Shown: in pieces, positions 52,180 to 62,624 of the stretch
Position numbering within the stretch: position 1 is the first letter of the stretch
Layout of the letters: each line of letters starts with the position of its first letter
DNA from: Trachythela sp. YZ-2020
Taxonomy: Eukaryota > Cnidaria > Anthozoa > Malacalcyonacea > Clavulariidae
DNA length: 64,000 nt
Direction: 5' to 3'
NCBI GenBank assembly: GCA_016169945.1
Contig: JADLSH010000245.1
Span: 186,001-250,000 of the forward strand
Position numbers and translations under genes: made by a program
Notes under the pieces: model-generated
Told to the model about the DNA's origin: nothing
The model's input: the letters and a program-made list of their open reading frames with translations, nothing else
Database searches by the model: none

Positions 52180-53358
52180 TCATGCGCGCTTCTTGTACAG
52201 AGGGTAAACCGGATAAACCTTTATATTTGACCACCATCCTCCCCCACTAAGAAAGACATTCTGGATATCAAAATCATAGTCGCGTAGTGTGTAACTGGTG
52301 CCAACTACGTGGATTTCGTTCCACCACTTTGTCCAGGTGACTGCAGTCTTTCCATCTTTGTAGGTTTGGTCCACCCAAGTATGCGCACTTCCACCAGCAC
52401 CAAGAAACACAACGAATTGTTCGTAAAACTCGTTGCGACGGCATGAGACTTGCAGACGGGCTGTATCCACTCTCGCTCCGGCGTCAATCCTGCAGTTATT
52501 TGGATACTGAGTATAACGATAGTTTCTTAACCTTTTATATTCTCTCCATGGCACTATGCGCTGGACAGGACGTTGCAAAACAGGATCCCAAACTGTGGAC
52601 GTGGAAGTTGATATACTGGTCTTAAATATCGGTGGTATTGGGCAAGTATTGGGATCATTAAGTATGCTACGCTTGGAGGAAGAAGGCCTTCTACAAACGG
52701 CAAAACAAGCAGTAAGTAGACCTGCAATACGACTTGGCTCCGCGTAAACATCCTCAGTGGTAATCGCTCCTGCAGGGTAGGGATTGGCGTTACCGTGGCT
52801 AGTATGATTGGGGTCATAGTGAGGATTTGGTCGCACATTGCCGACATTTCTCAAGGTACCAGGATCCGTCCCTCTCTCATACACAGTTACCTCCACAATC
52901 TGATTGGTTGGGATACCATTGTGAGCCAGCCACTCCTGCTGGTGTCGGAACCTCTCTGCTACTGTATGATAGCGGCTATCTCGAGTTTGAGCAAACGCAT
53001 GTTCCAGGGTCGCATAGGCATCGTAGAAGGTAGGAGAGGCTCGAATTCTGTAAATGTAAATATACCGTCTCTCCGCCGGCGGAGTTATCCACAACTGGTC
53101 AATTGCCCATCGACGCGCGAACGGTTCTTCCCTTGTAGTTGCTACAAACGCGGTGTTGGCGAGGCGGGAGTGACAAGACAAACCATTTACATGGTCAATA
53201 ACATTATCGTTATCTCCCAGGCTTGGCATTCCATCCTTAAAAATATCGTCGGGACCACGAAAATCAGCTCTGAATACAAAATTTGGTGGGTCGCCGTTAA
53301 CCAGGCCAACATTTTGAACCAGGAAAAAAACACCAACTATCAAACACAACAAGTTCAT
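52180..53358 (-). CDS. Secreted pertussis-toxin-S1-like ADP-ribosyltransferase, copy 2
   Basis: A 392-aa paralogue of the gene at 45982-47160, same length and no indels, differing at about 30 residues (92% identity by my count). The signal peptide, Arg30, FVATT, the EWLAHNGIP block with Gln140-x-Glu142 and all cysteines are unchanged. Differences are somewhat denser in the C-terminal domain (about 12 of 142 residues, for example I-to-R after IVPW and M-to-K near the end). Intact length, kept active-site residues and an identical TATA region suggest both copies are, or recently were, functional. Duplicated flanks run from about 51806 to beyond 53530. Role as for copy 1: secreted mono-ADP-ribosyltransferase; venom, immune or digestive use are all guesses. 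Confidence 0.85.
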   Translation of the reverse strand: MNLLCLIVGVFFLVQNVGLVNGDPPNFVFRADFRGPDDIFKDGMPSLGDNDNVIDHVNGLSCHSRLANTAFVATTREEPFARRWAIDQLWITPPAERRYIYIYRIRASPTFYDAYATLEHAFAQTRDSRYHTVAERFRHQQEWLAHNGIPTNQIVEVTVYERGTDPGTLRNVGNVRPNPHYDPNHTSHGNANPYPAGAITTEDVYAEPSRIAGLLTACFAVCRRPSSSKRSILNDPNTCPIPPIFKTSISTSTSTVWDPVLQRPVQRIVPWREYKRLRNYRYTQYPNNCRIDAGARVDTARLQVSCRRNEFYEQFVVFLGAGGSAHTWVDQTYKDGKTAVTWTKWWNEIHVVGTSYTLRDYDFDIQNVFLSGGGWWSNIKVYPVYPLYKKRA

Positions 53359-53412
53359 CGCGTGAGCTCAACTGCAGCACTATTGATTAGCAGACAATTT
53401 GGTGATCACCAG

Positions 53413-53420
53413 TTTATATA
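53413..53420 (-). promoter_or_regulatory. TATA box of ADP-ribosyltransferase gene 2
   Basis: TATATAAA on the - strand at the same distance from the ATG as in copy 1, in conserved flanking sequence. Confidence 0.6.
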
Positions 53421-53534
53421 GTGGCACACAACAAGAAGGTGAGAGGAGGGATTTCCTGTACAATTAAGTAAAATCAACAGCCCTTAAACATCACTAACAT
53501 CATTCATAAAAATACAGGCACATCCTACCACTTA

Positions 53535-53690
53535 TGCATATAAAGATGGGAACACATTTATGCACTTAAAGATGGGACTCAATTTATGCACTTAAGGATG
53601 GGAATACATTTAAGCACTTAAAGATGGGAACACATTTATTTTGGACGAAACAAATTTATATGCACAAAACAACCTTGGCAACAATAAGTA
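53535..53690. repeat. 26-bp minisatellite block and spacer
   Basis: Units AAAGATGGGAACACATTTAT, then the spacer block, which is interrupted at 53691 by the next element and resumes at 54434. Confidence 0.75.
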
Positions 53691-54433
53691 TGTCACAGTG
53701 ATTTGTGTTTCCCCGTGAAATCTGTTTCCCCTCGGAACAAAATTTCCTATGATGATCGGAACTTAATACCTATTGCAGTACGGGTTTGTGTATAGATATG
53801 GTGTAAACGGGCCTTTAAAAATGCGAAAATTACTAAAAACGAATTTTTATATTGAGACAACTGAGCGATTGTTTTTGAATGACATTTACTGATGCGAATG
53901 ACATTTACTGATGCGAAAACCTTAATAGCAGGGCTATTCGCGTTTACCGCAGAGCCGTAAGGACTGGCTGGCCTTTTCTCACGTTGTGATTACATATGTT
54001 ATCTCAAGTAGGGAATAACATACCTTCATACTCGTTATGTTTGTTATGCATATCGTTGTGTTTCGCGCCCGAATATCACCCTAACCCTATATTAAGCGAG
54101 GGTATAAACCAGGAATTTATTCAATAAGGTAAATTTAACCTCGACAACCTTACGATTTGTGTTGTGTCAGCGTAAAAACCAGGCCAGTAATATCTTTTCT
54201 TGATCTTGAACATGGTGTTGTCCCGACCGTGCCCGCCATATGGGGAATAATGCATGGCATTCGTTAAATATATGACAATATGGACCCTTTTGAATTTGGC
54301 ACAAAAGCCCGCGAATTTTTAATAACATGGCACATTATGCCAGTAATGCAATAGGTATTAAGTTCCGATCATCATAGGAAATTTTGTTCCGAGGGGAAAC
54401 AGATTTCACGGGGAAACACAAATCACTGTGACA
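53691..54433. mobile_element. Long-TIR element, TGTCACAGTG ends
   Basis: Inverted termini of about 83 bp (TGTCACAGTGATTTGTGTTT, TCCCCTCGGAACAAAATTTC, GATCGGAACTTAATACCTAT). It interrupts the array spacer between AAGTA and GCGCTTCAG, which are contiguous elsewhere. The target duplication is unclear. It has no transposase frame. Confidence 0.8.
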
Positions 54434-54936
54434 GCGCTTCAGAATATTAGCATGTACAGAGGCTTACATTACGTGTAAGGTCTGTGCACAGGCCACAGAA
54501 TACTGACTATTACGATAGTTTTCCAAAACCATTATTTGAGCAAATCAGCCTGATATAGGTACAATCCAGGTCAAAAAGACCTTGCACTTAGTTATACGAT
54601 TTAAATTAATAAAGACCTAGGGCCGGTTTATATGGAGGCGGGTTACCCGGATAGCGGAGTGTCTCGGCCACGTGCAACAAGATCCCAGCTATTAGAGAAA
54701 TTTAATTGTTTTTCCTGGTGACTGTTTACATGGCACATCTGGGTAACTCGGAAATAATAGGTCTCGGAAAGGGGGTGGTGTGGCGCTTTAGGTAAGAAAT
54801 GTGTTTATTGTTACAAGCCGTTAAGCTGGTAATCTGGAGACCGTGTGTCGAAATCACAATGCCTAAGGCTAAACCAATATTGATATAGTTTCCGTTTTCC
54901 AGCCCCCTAACTCCAAAGTAGAATATATGAATACTC
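54434..54936. repeat. Composite unit, shortened
   Basis: Spacer block, GGGCCGGTTTATATGGAGGC (54622), then a jump directly into late LINE endonuclease debris (54760-54930, GGGGGTGGTGTGGCGC onward), so about 500 bp are missing relative to the units at 48 and 50 kb. Confidence 0.6.
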
Positions 54937-55015
54937 TTGACGGGCTGTATCGTATTCCTTCCCGGGGTCAATCCAGCAGTTATTTGGGAACTGGTATAAC
55001 GTTATAGTTTCCTAA
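54937..55015 (-). pseudogene. Small fragment of the ADP-ribosyltransferase gene
   Basis: About 80 bp (GACGGGCTGTATCGTATTCC, GGGGTCAATCCAGCAGTTAT) matching 46257-46330 of copy 1, joined to LINE endonuclease debris. Confidence 0.65.
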
Positions 55016-55218
55016 AAATACTGGTCCATGCTACCACTCAGCCGATCGCATGTATGTTTATATTTTCATGAATAAAAATAATATGGCACTTAAAGGTTGG
55101 AACGTTAACAGGGAAGCCTTTCGTCAGGGGAGTTTTTATCTCTTTCAGATGATTGCATGGCTGGACGTTATATGATTTGATTCTACCCCGCGGCCAACGC
55201 TGGACCGCGAGATAGTAA

Positions 55219-55508
55219 TGCCGTTTTGCTCGCGTCCATTGCGGCAATGGGGATTTTTCGCTTCATATCATGCTATACGGCTAGCAGGGGTTCTGGGGTT
55301 GGTCGTGTTTATGAAATCCTGAATAGTTTTTATCTGTAAATACCGCATCTGAGCGTAGTCAACCGTTGAATACGCTCAGATGCGGTATTTACAGATAAAA
55401 ACTATTCAGGATTTCATAAACACGACCAACCCCAGAACCCCTGCCAGCCGTATAGCATGATATGAAGCGAAAAATCCCCATTGCCACAATGGATGCAAGC
55501 AAAACGGC
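55219..55508. repeat. Near-perfect palindrome, 138-bp arms
   Basis: Arms 55219-55357 and 55371-55508 are inverted copies with very few mismatches and a 13-bp spacer (GTCAACCGTTGAA). The left arm alone is found at 44.5, 58.2 and 62.1 kb, the right arm alone at 50.5 kb. Confidence 0.85.
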
Positions 55509-56207
55509 ATTTGAACGTGATTTGGCATTGCGCGATCAAGCGTTGTCTGTCATAATAATTATGTACACTTGCTTAACAATATGTCTTTAGACAATATGCA
55601 TATTAAATCAAACAAAATGAACTAACCCGCAACGATATGCAGCTAGGTAAAAGACGTTTTACTTCGTTATGATAGTCTTAATAGAATGCTGTCCTTTCGT
55701 TTTGCATTATTAAGATATATATTTCAGATATATTTCCTCAAATATACACACCCCTCGTAAATGTTATGGCTGATGTCTCATATGGGGCTTAAATGTGATA
55801 ATTTGCATAATTATGCACGGTTACGGCTGCGGTTCCAAGTAGCCCTTAAAAATAGGAACGAATTTATCCACATAAAGATGGGAACACATTTCTGCGCTTA
55901 AAGATGGGAACAAATTTCTGCACTTAAAAATGGGAACAAATTTATGCACTTAAAAATGGGAACAAATTCATGTACGTAAAGATGGGAACACTTTCATTTT
56001 GGACCAAAAACTTAGTGAGTACATTTATATACACAAAACAACTTCGGAAACGATAGGTATGCGCTTCAGAATATTGGCTCTTAGCCTATTACGCTAGTTT
56101 TCCAAAACCGTTATTTGAGCAAATCAGCCTGATATAGCTACATTCCAGCTCAAAAAGAACTTTTTTATTGCACTTGGTAATTATACGATTTAAATTAATA
56201 AAATCGT
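55509..56207. repeat. Composite unit: shared A+T-rich block and minisatellite
   Basis: Shared block (ACAATATGTCTTTAGACAAT, GTTTTACTTCGTTATGATAG), then minisatellite 55848-55996 and the spacer. No gene. Confidence 0.6.
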
Positions 56208-57061
56208 AGGGCCGGTCATTATATGGAGGAGAGTTACCCGGATAGCGGAGTGGCTCGGCCACGTGCAACGAGATCCCAGCCATTATAGAAATTTAATTGT
56301 TTTCCCTGGTGACTGTTTACATGGCACAACTGGGTAACTCGGTTGGCCGAAATCCCGGCAGAGAGAGCCAATATATCAGTTGGGCGAGATGAAAATTTTT
56401 GTACTGCATTTAAATACTTTGCCAGAGTGACTCCGCAAGCCAAGATAGAATGCATATGCCTTGCATTTGAAATACAATAACACAAAAATACATTACGAAT
56501 CATTACAGGGAAGTTTTCTTGAATTTCTCGGCGCTTATTCGTGTATTTTCATCATATTTCGTTATGATTTTTAACGTTTCAAACGACCTAAATCTTTTTG
56601 TGTTTTGCCGCCAAGTCTAATGAATCAATTCCTGCTTGTGTCACACCCGGCCAATCGGCTTAAAAGCAGCGAGTTGAGCGAATCTGAAACAAAGTATAGC
56701 CCTGGATACTCGGATTTCTATTCTCAATAAATTAAAGGGCTTTAGATTATTGCATATTGATGTTGCTTCTTTATGTATAACGATGTCGATGAGTTGGCTG
56801 ATGGCATAAATAGAAATGCAACTAGACTTGACAATTCAATCAGAGCTGAAGAAATGAGAATACCCGATTATAATGTATTAAGGAAAGATAGGTCACGGAA
56901 AGGGGTGGTGTGGCGCTTTAGGTAAGAAATGTGTTTATTGTTACAAGCCGTTAAGCTGGTAATCTGGAGACCGTGTGTCGAAATCACAATGCCTAAGGCT
57001 AAACCAATATTGATATAGTTTCCGTTTTCCAGCCCCCTAATTCCAAAGTAGAATATATGAA
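56208..57061. repeat. Composite unit: MITE-like end and LINE endonuclease debris
   Basis: GGGCCGGTCATTATATGGAG start, the roughly 500-bp shared block, then endonuclease debris (56810-57055) as at 48.3 kb, with further stops. Confidence 0.6.
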
Positions 57062-57150
57062 TACTCTTGACGGGCTGTATCGTATTCCTCCCCGGGGTCC
57101 ATCCAGCAGTTATTTGGGAACTGGTATAACGTTATAGTTTCCTAAAAATA
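57062..57150 (-). pseudogene. Small fragment of the ADP-ribosyltransferase gene
   Basis: GACGGGCTGTATCGTATTCC, then CAGCAGTTATTTGGGAACTG, as at 54937-55015, with the same junction to LINE debris. So the chimera was duplicated as a whole. Confidence 0.65.
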
Positions 57151-57399
57151 CTGGTCCATGCTACCACTTAGCCGATCGCATGTATGTTTATATTTTCATA
57201 AATAAAAATAATATGGCACTTAAAGGTGGGAACGTTAACAGGGAAGTCTTTCGTCAGGGGAGTTTTTAGCTCTTTCAGATGATTGCATGGCTGGACGTTA
57301 TATGATTTGATTCTACCCCGCGGCCAACGCTGGACCGCGAGATTAATGCCGTTTTGCTTGCATCCATTGCGGCAATGGGGATTTTTCGCTTCATATCAA

Positions 57400-57740
57400 C
57401 ACACAACAAATTAGTTGAGCTTCTAAATATTCATCAGATGGAAACAGGTGATCATTCGCTGGTCCCACACGTGTAACATGTGACAGCAAAACGCTTATTG
57501 ATATCCTAGCCACCAATATACCTGAGAAATTGTTAAACGTGGGTGTGTTACATGTTGGGGTTAGTGATCACTGTCTTGTTCATGGATGCTTTAAAATTGC
57601 TGGTCCAAAAGAAAATCCTAAACTGGTCGAATATGCATGATTGGCAATCTCATGATCCTAATTATATCTGGGAGTCATTCAAATGTATCTCACTTTACTC
57701 TAGTTATGGAGACGCATGCACCTTTGAAGTCACGTAGGGT
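57400..57740 (+). pseudogene. LINE endonuclease C-terminal debris
   Basis: Reads, with breaks, LVPHTCNM, then DILATNIPEKLLNVGVLHVG, VSDHCLVHGCFKIAGPKENP and WESFKC, ending HACTFEVT. Same piece as at 43850-44100. Confidence 0.65.
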
Positions 57741-57756
57741 AAGAAGGAAATATAAT

Positions 57757-57960
57757 AGTCGCGTATAGTGTGTAACTGGTGCCAACTGTAGGGGGATTTC
57801 CTTCCACCACTATTTCCAGGTGACTGCAGTCCTGCCATCTTTGTAGGTTTGGTCCACCGGCACCAAGAAACACCGGGACTTGCAGACGGACTGTATTCGT
57901 ATCCCTCCCCGGGGTCAATCCAGCAGTTATTTGGGAACTGGTATAACGTTATAGTTTCTT
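57757..57960 (-). pseudogene. Fragment of the ADP-ribosyltransferase gene (C-terminal domain)
   Basis: Same internally deleted form as 44095-44312: GTSYTL, then VFLGAGG and RLQV blocks in broken frames. The shared deletion shows that this and the 44.1-kb fragment descend from one already-broken copy. Confidence 0.72.
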
Positions 57961-59230
57961 AAAAATACTGGTCCATGCTACCACTTAGCCGATCGCATGT
58001 ATGTTTATATTTTCATAAATAAAAATAATATGGCACTTAAAGGTGGGAACGTTAACAGGGAAGCCTTTCGTCAGGGGAGTTTTTATCTCTTTCAGATGAT
58101 TGCATGGCTGGACGTTATATGATTTGATTCTACCCCGCGGCCCACGCTGGACCGCGCGATAGTAATGCCGTTTTGCTTCCATCCATTGCGGCAATGGGGA
58201 TTTTTCGCTTCATATCATGCTATACGGCTAGCAGGGGTTCTGGGGTTGGTCGTGTTTATGAAATCCTGAATAGTTTTTATCTGTAAATACCGCATCTGTG
58301 CGTATTCAACGTGATTTGGCATTGCGCGATCAAGCGTTGTCTGTCATAATAATTATGTACACTTGCTTAATAATATGTCTTTAGAGACTTTAGACAATAT
58401 GCATATTAAATCAAACAAAATGAACTAACCCGCAACGATATACGGCTGGTTAAAAGACGTTTTACTTCGTTATGATAGTCTTAATAGAATGCTGTCCTTT
58501 CGTTTTGCATTATTAAGATATATATTTCAGATATATTTCCTCAAATATACACACCCCTCGTAAATGTTATGGCTGATGTCTCAAATGGGGCTTAAATGTG
58601 ATAATTTGCATAAATTATGCACGGTTCCGGCTGCGGTTCCAGGTTCCGGTTCTCTGTACCGCTGTATTTATTAGTAGCCCTTAAAAATGGGAACAAATTT
58701 ATCCACATAAAGATGGGAACAAATTTCTGCACTTAAAGATGGGAACAAATTTATCCACATAAAGATGGGAACAAATTTATGCACTTAAAAATGGGAACAC
58801 ATTTATGTGCGTAAAGATGGGAACACTTTCATTTTGGACCAAAAACTTAGTGAGTACATTTATATACACAAAACAATTTCGAAAACGATAGGTATGCGCT
58901 TCAGAATATTGGCTATTAGCCTATTACGCTAGTTTTCCAAAACCGTTATTTGAGCAAATCAGCCTGATATAGCTTCATTCCAGCTCAGAAAGAACTTTTT
59001 TATTGCACTTAGTTATTATACGATTAAATACGAGAGCCATGGGGAGACAATTCTATCTGAGAATTCTGCTCTAGATAGATGTACACTGTCGCATTAACTA
59101 CTTGTGTTCAACTAAGCGCTTGCTTGGTTTAAGTACCCAATTTAGGGCCGGTTTATATGGAGGAGAGTTACCCGGATAGCGGAGTGGCTCGGCCACGTGC
59201 AACGAGATCCCAGCCATTATAGAAATTTAA
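57961..59230. repeat. Composite unit: right part, minisatellite and spacer
   Basis: Left palindrome arm (58160-58290), shared A+T-rich block, minisatellite 58678-58830, spacer, an extra 120 bp (about 59025-59140, GGGGAGACAATTCTATCTGA), then GGGCCGGTTTATATGGAGG at 59145, cut by the next element. Confidence 0.6.
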
Positions 59231-61079
59231 AGTGCACCTCACCCCAAAAATGTTTTTTGGCTATATCAAATCTTGGCATCATTTCTAGTGTATCCGCAAA
59301 AATTTTAATTTTTTGATCAAATCGTTCGATTTTTATGGCAGTTTAAAGTTGGCAAAAAGGCACTTTTTGGTGGACCTTGTCCGTCGTTACGAAGAGTCTG
59401 GAACGAGTAAATTTCGTGACGTCACGCAAGGGACTCGTCAAAATAAACTTTCGGCCCACCGATGCAAATTCCCTTTATACTGTCGGCCATCTACATATGA
59501 TATAACAGACCTACAAGCACGAAACTGTACGTAAAATGTTTCTCTTGATCAGAGCTTTCGATCTATGCATCTTACATGCATAGAACGTGTGTAATTCTCA
59601 AGAAAATGTGCACGAAAATCGATGTATGTTTCCCCGGAATTATGTATTTTTTAGAAGCTTAGTGCCGTTGAATTTTAGTACACTTTGCCTGTGGGCGAAT
59701 ACCTCATAAATAATGAACTACGAACTTGAAATAACCACCAATAGCTATCCCGTCATGAAGAGAGCTTTATTTTCATGTATGATGTTATATGTAAACAACG
59801 AGTTTGAGTGTTTCATCAGGGGATCCAAACACGAGAAAACGGTATGAAACACGAGCGCGAAGCGCGAGTGTTTTATTGTTTTCGAGTGTTTGGTCCCCTG
59901 ATGAAACACGAGAAACGAGTTGTTTACACAACATCTCAAACAAACCAGTATTTAAAGAGAAATTCAACGCGAAAGTCGAGTTAATTTATGGGTGTTTATT
60001 ACCGTGGTATCAAGACAACGATACGGTGGTGATTTCCTTTGTGTTTTGCTTATGAATTATTAATGAGTTTTAGATATGTCTATATAGCTTGTGTATTTCC
60101 ATTCAAACATTACTACAAATTTTGTATGTTTTCAGCTTTCAAGCGCAGGACTTTAAAGAACGGTACCGGTTTAAAGAGATATACAACCAATCTATTTGTC
60201 CGTATAACTTTGTAAATATTGAATCAACAACCTTGAAACAACTATGAGCGTGTTCGTCATGCCTACAGCTTTCTAGCCATGCATAAAACATGTGTTTATC
60301 AACAAAATAGCTTTAAATATATTTTACTACGGTTCATTTCGCGCCGCGGTGACATTGGTGCTGCGAAAGACGTGTGAGTAATATTCCATTTGGATATCGC
60401 TTCATAAGTGACATAACTCAGCCAATATCAGACCTACAAGCACGAAACTGTACGTAAAATGTTTCTCTTGAACAGAGCTTTCGATCTACGCATCTTAGAT
60501 GTATGACGTTTCATAGTATGAAACGTATGTAGTTCTCAAGGAAATGTGCACGAAAATCGATGTATGTTTCGCGGGTCAAACGACGAAAATATATCGTGTG
60601 TACTAATTGTGCTGTAGTAGGGGTAAACTTTTTTGACGCGCCTGAAGTCAATAATCAAGATATATTCTCATGCTTCATACCAAAAGATAGCCCAGAAAAA
60701 GGTGATTTTTTCGTATATACAGCAGTGACCTATATCGTGTAAACAAGTTGTAGTTTTAGATGCCTACACGCGTGCGAAGTTCAGTGGATTTTCAACGTGC
60801 TCCGAACTAAATAATACAGTCTTACAGATATAGCTAGCTTAATGCGGCATATTGTTAGATAGCTCTTCTAAATCTGATTCTTGTGTGACGTCAGAAAATG
60901 GGCTAGACCTAGGCTCTTTTTGGTTAGAAAATACGACGGCCAAGGTCCATCGAAAGCTAAGTTCAAAACGCCATAAAAATCTAACGATTTGGCCAAATTA
61001 AAAAACATTTTCACGGATATACTAGAAATGATGCCAAGATTTGATAAAGCCAAAAAAAAAATTTGGGGTGAGGTGCACT
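59231..61079. mobile_element. Long-TIR element with TTAA target site
   Basis: Inverted termini AGTGCACCTCACCCCAAAAA and its complement, with arms of about 90-100 bp. TTAA lies on both sides (59227-59230, 61080-61083) and the interrupted sequence (AAATTTAATTG) is intact in sister units. It contains a roughly 130-bp direct duplication (59507-59640 and 60428-60575) and a hairpin at about 59800-59925. No transposase frame. Confidence 0.82.
59800..59925. repeat. Hairpin inside the TTAA element
   Basis: GAGTGTTTCATCAGGGGATC and CAAACACGAGAAAAC at the left pair with GTTTTCGAGTGTTTG and TCCCCTGATGAAACACGAG at the right. The centre is GAGCGCGAAGCGCGAG. Confidence 0.75.
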
Positions 61080-61841
61080 TTAATTGTTTTCCCTGGTGAC
61101 TGTTTACATGGCGCAACTGGGTAACTCGGTCGGCCGAAATCCCGGCAGAGAGAGCCAATATATCAGTGGGGCGAGATGAAAATTTTTGTACTGCATTTAA
61201 AAACTTTACCAGAGTGACTCCGCAAGCCAAGATAGAATGCATATGCCTTGCATTTGAAATACAATAACACAAAAATACATTACGAATCATTACAGGGAAG
61301 TTTTATTGAATTTCTCGGCGCTTATTCGTGTATTTTCATCATATTTCGTTATGATTTTTAACGTTTCAAACGACCTAAACCTTTTTGTGTTTTGTCGCCA
61401 AGTCTAATGAATTAATTCCTGCTTGTGTCACACACAATCGGCTTAAAAGCAGCGAGTTGAGCGAATCTGAAAAAAAGTATAGCCCTGGATACTCGGATTT
61501 CTATTCTCAATAAATTAAAGGGCTTTAGATTATTGCATATTGATGTTGCTTCTTTATGTATAACCATGTCGATGAGTTGGCTGATGGCATAAACAGAAAT
61601 GCAACTAGGCTTGACAATTCAATCAGAGCTGAAGAAATGAAAATACCCGATTATAATGTATTAAGGAAAGATAGGTCACGGAAGGGGGTGGTGTGGCGCT
61701 TTAGGTAAGAAATGTGTTTATTGTTACAAGGCGTTAAGCTGGTAATCTGGAGACTGTGTGTCGAAAATCTAAGGCTAAACCAATATTTATATAGTTCCGT
61801 TTTCCAGCCCCCTAATTCCAAAGTAGAATATATGAATACTC
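61080..61841. repeat. Composite unit: remainder of the interrupted block and LINE debris
   Basis: Resumes the unit broken at 59230 (ATTGTTTTCCCTGGTGACTG), then endonuclease debris at 61600-61840. Confidence 0.6.
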
Positions 61842-61925
61842 TTGACGGGCTGTATCGTATTCCTCCCCGGGGTCAATCCAGCAGTTATTTGGGAACTGGT
61901 ATAACGTTATAGTTTCCTAAAAATA
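61842..61925 (-). pseudogene. Small fragment of the ADP-ribosyltransferase gene
   Basis: GACGGGCTGTATCGTATTCC and GGGGTCAATCCAGCAGTTAT again, joined to LINE debris exactly as at 54937 and 57062. Confidence 0.65.
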
Positions 61926-62390
61926 CTGGTCCATGCTACCACTTAGCCGATCGCATGTATGTTTATATTTTCATAAATAAAAATAATATGGCACTTAAAG
62001 GTGGGAACGTTAACGGAGAAGCCTTTCGTCAGGGGAGTTTTTATCTCTTTCAGATGATTGCATGGCTGGACGTTATATGATATGATTGTACCCGCGGCCA
62101 ACGCTGGCCGCGAGATTAATGCCGTTTTGCTTGCATCCAATGGGGATTTTTCGCTTCATGCTATACGGCTAGCAGTTGGTCGTGTTTATGAAATCCTGAA
62201 TAGTTTTTATCTGTAAATACCGCATCCGTGCGTATTCAACGTGATTTGGCTTTCGCGATCAAGCGTTGTCTGTCATAATATGCACGCTTGCTTAACAATA
62301 TGTCTTTAGACAATATGCATATTAAATTAAACAAAATGAACTAACCCGCAACGATATAGAGCTAGGTAAAAGACATTTTACTTCGTTATG
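61926..62390. repeat. Last composite unit, right part
   Basis: CCGATCGCATGTATGTTTAT, left palindrome arm, CGATCAAGCGTTGTCTGT and the shared A+T-rich block, ending at about 62390 where LINE-C sequence begins. Confidence 0.6.
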
Positions 62391-62624
62391 ATGAGGTAAT
62401 TGTACATGAAAATCGGCAATCAGAAGAGGTTTTTCGAGTACATACAAGGCGAAGGAACAAAATGAAGTTTTATAAAAAATTTTATTAGATGAGTTCATGG
62501 GAAAGCGTTGCTGTAATGTTAATGTCAACAACTCAACACGTAATAATGATCATCCCTTTCACGACTGTCCTACTACTGATCCCAAACCGAGGAATAATCT
62601 GTCTAATCTAATTTATATTAGTCC

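Noticed and set aside
45982..53358. Bacterial contamination as source of the ADP-ribosyltransferase genes
   Set aside because: Both copies sit within repeats shared across the window, next to LINEs and MITEs, with eukaryotic TATA boxes and no ribosome-binding sites or bacterial neighbours.
46597..53421. 208-aa + strand open frames (46597-47223 and 52795-53421)
   Set aside because: They lie antisense to the two ADP-ribosyltransferase genes, change wherever the genes change, and have no signal or domain of their own.
54726..62194. Short - strand ORFs repeated in each array unit (60-80 aa)
   Set aside because: They recur because the non-coding unit recurs, and differ in frame and ends between units.
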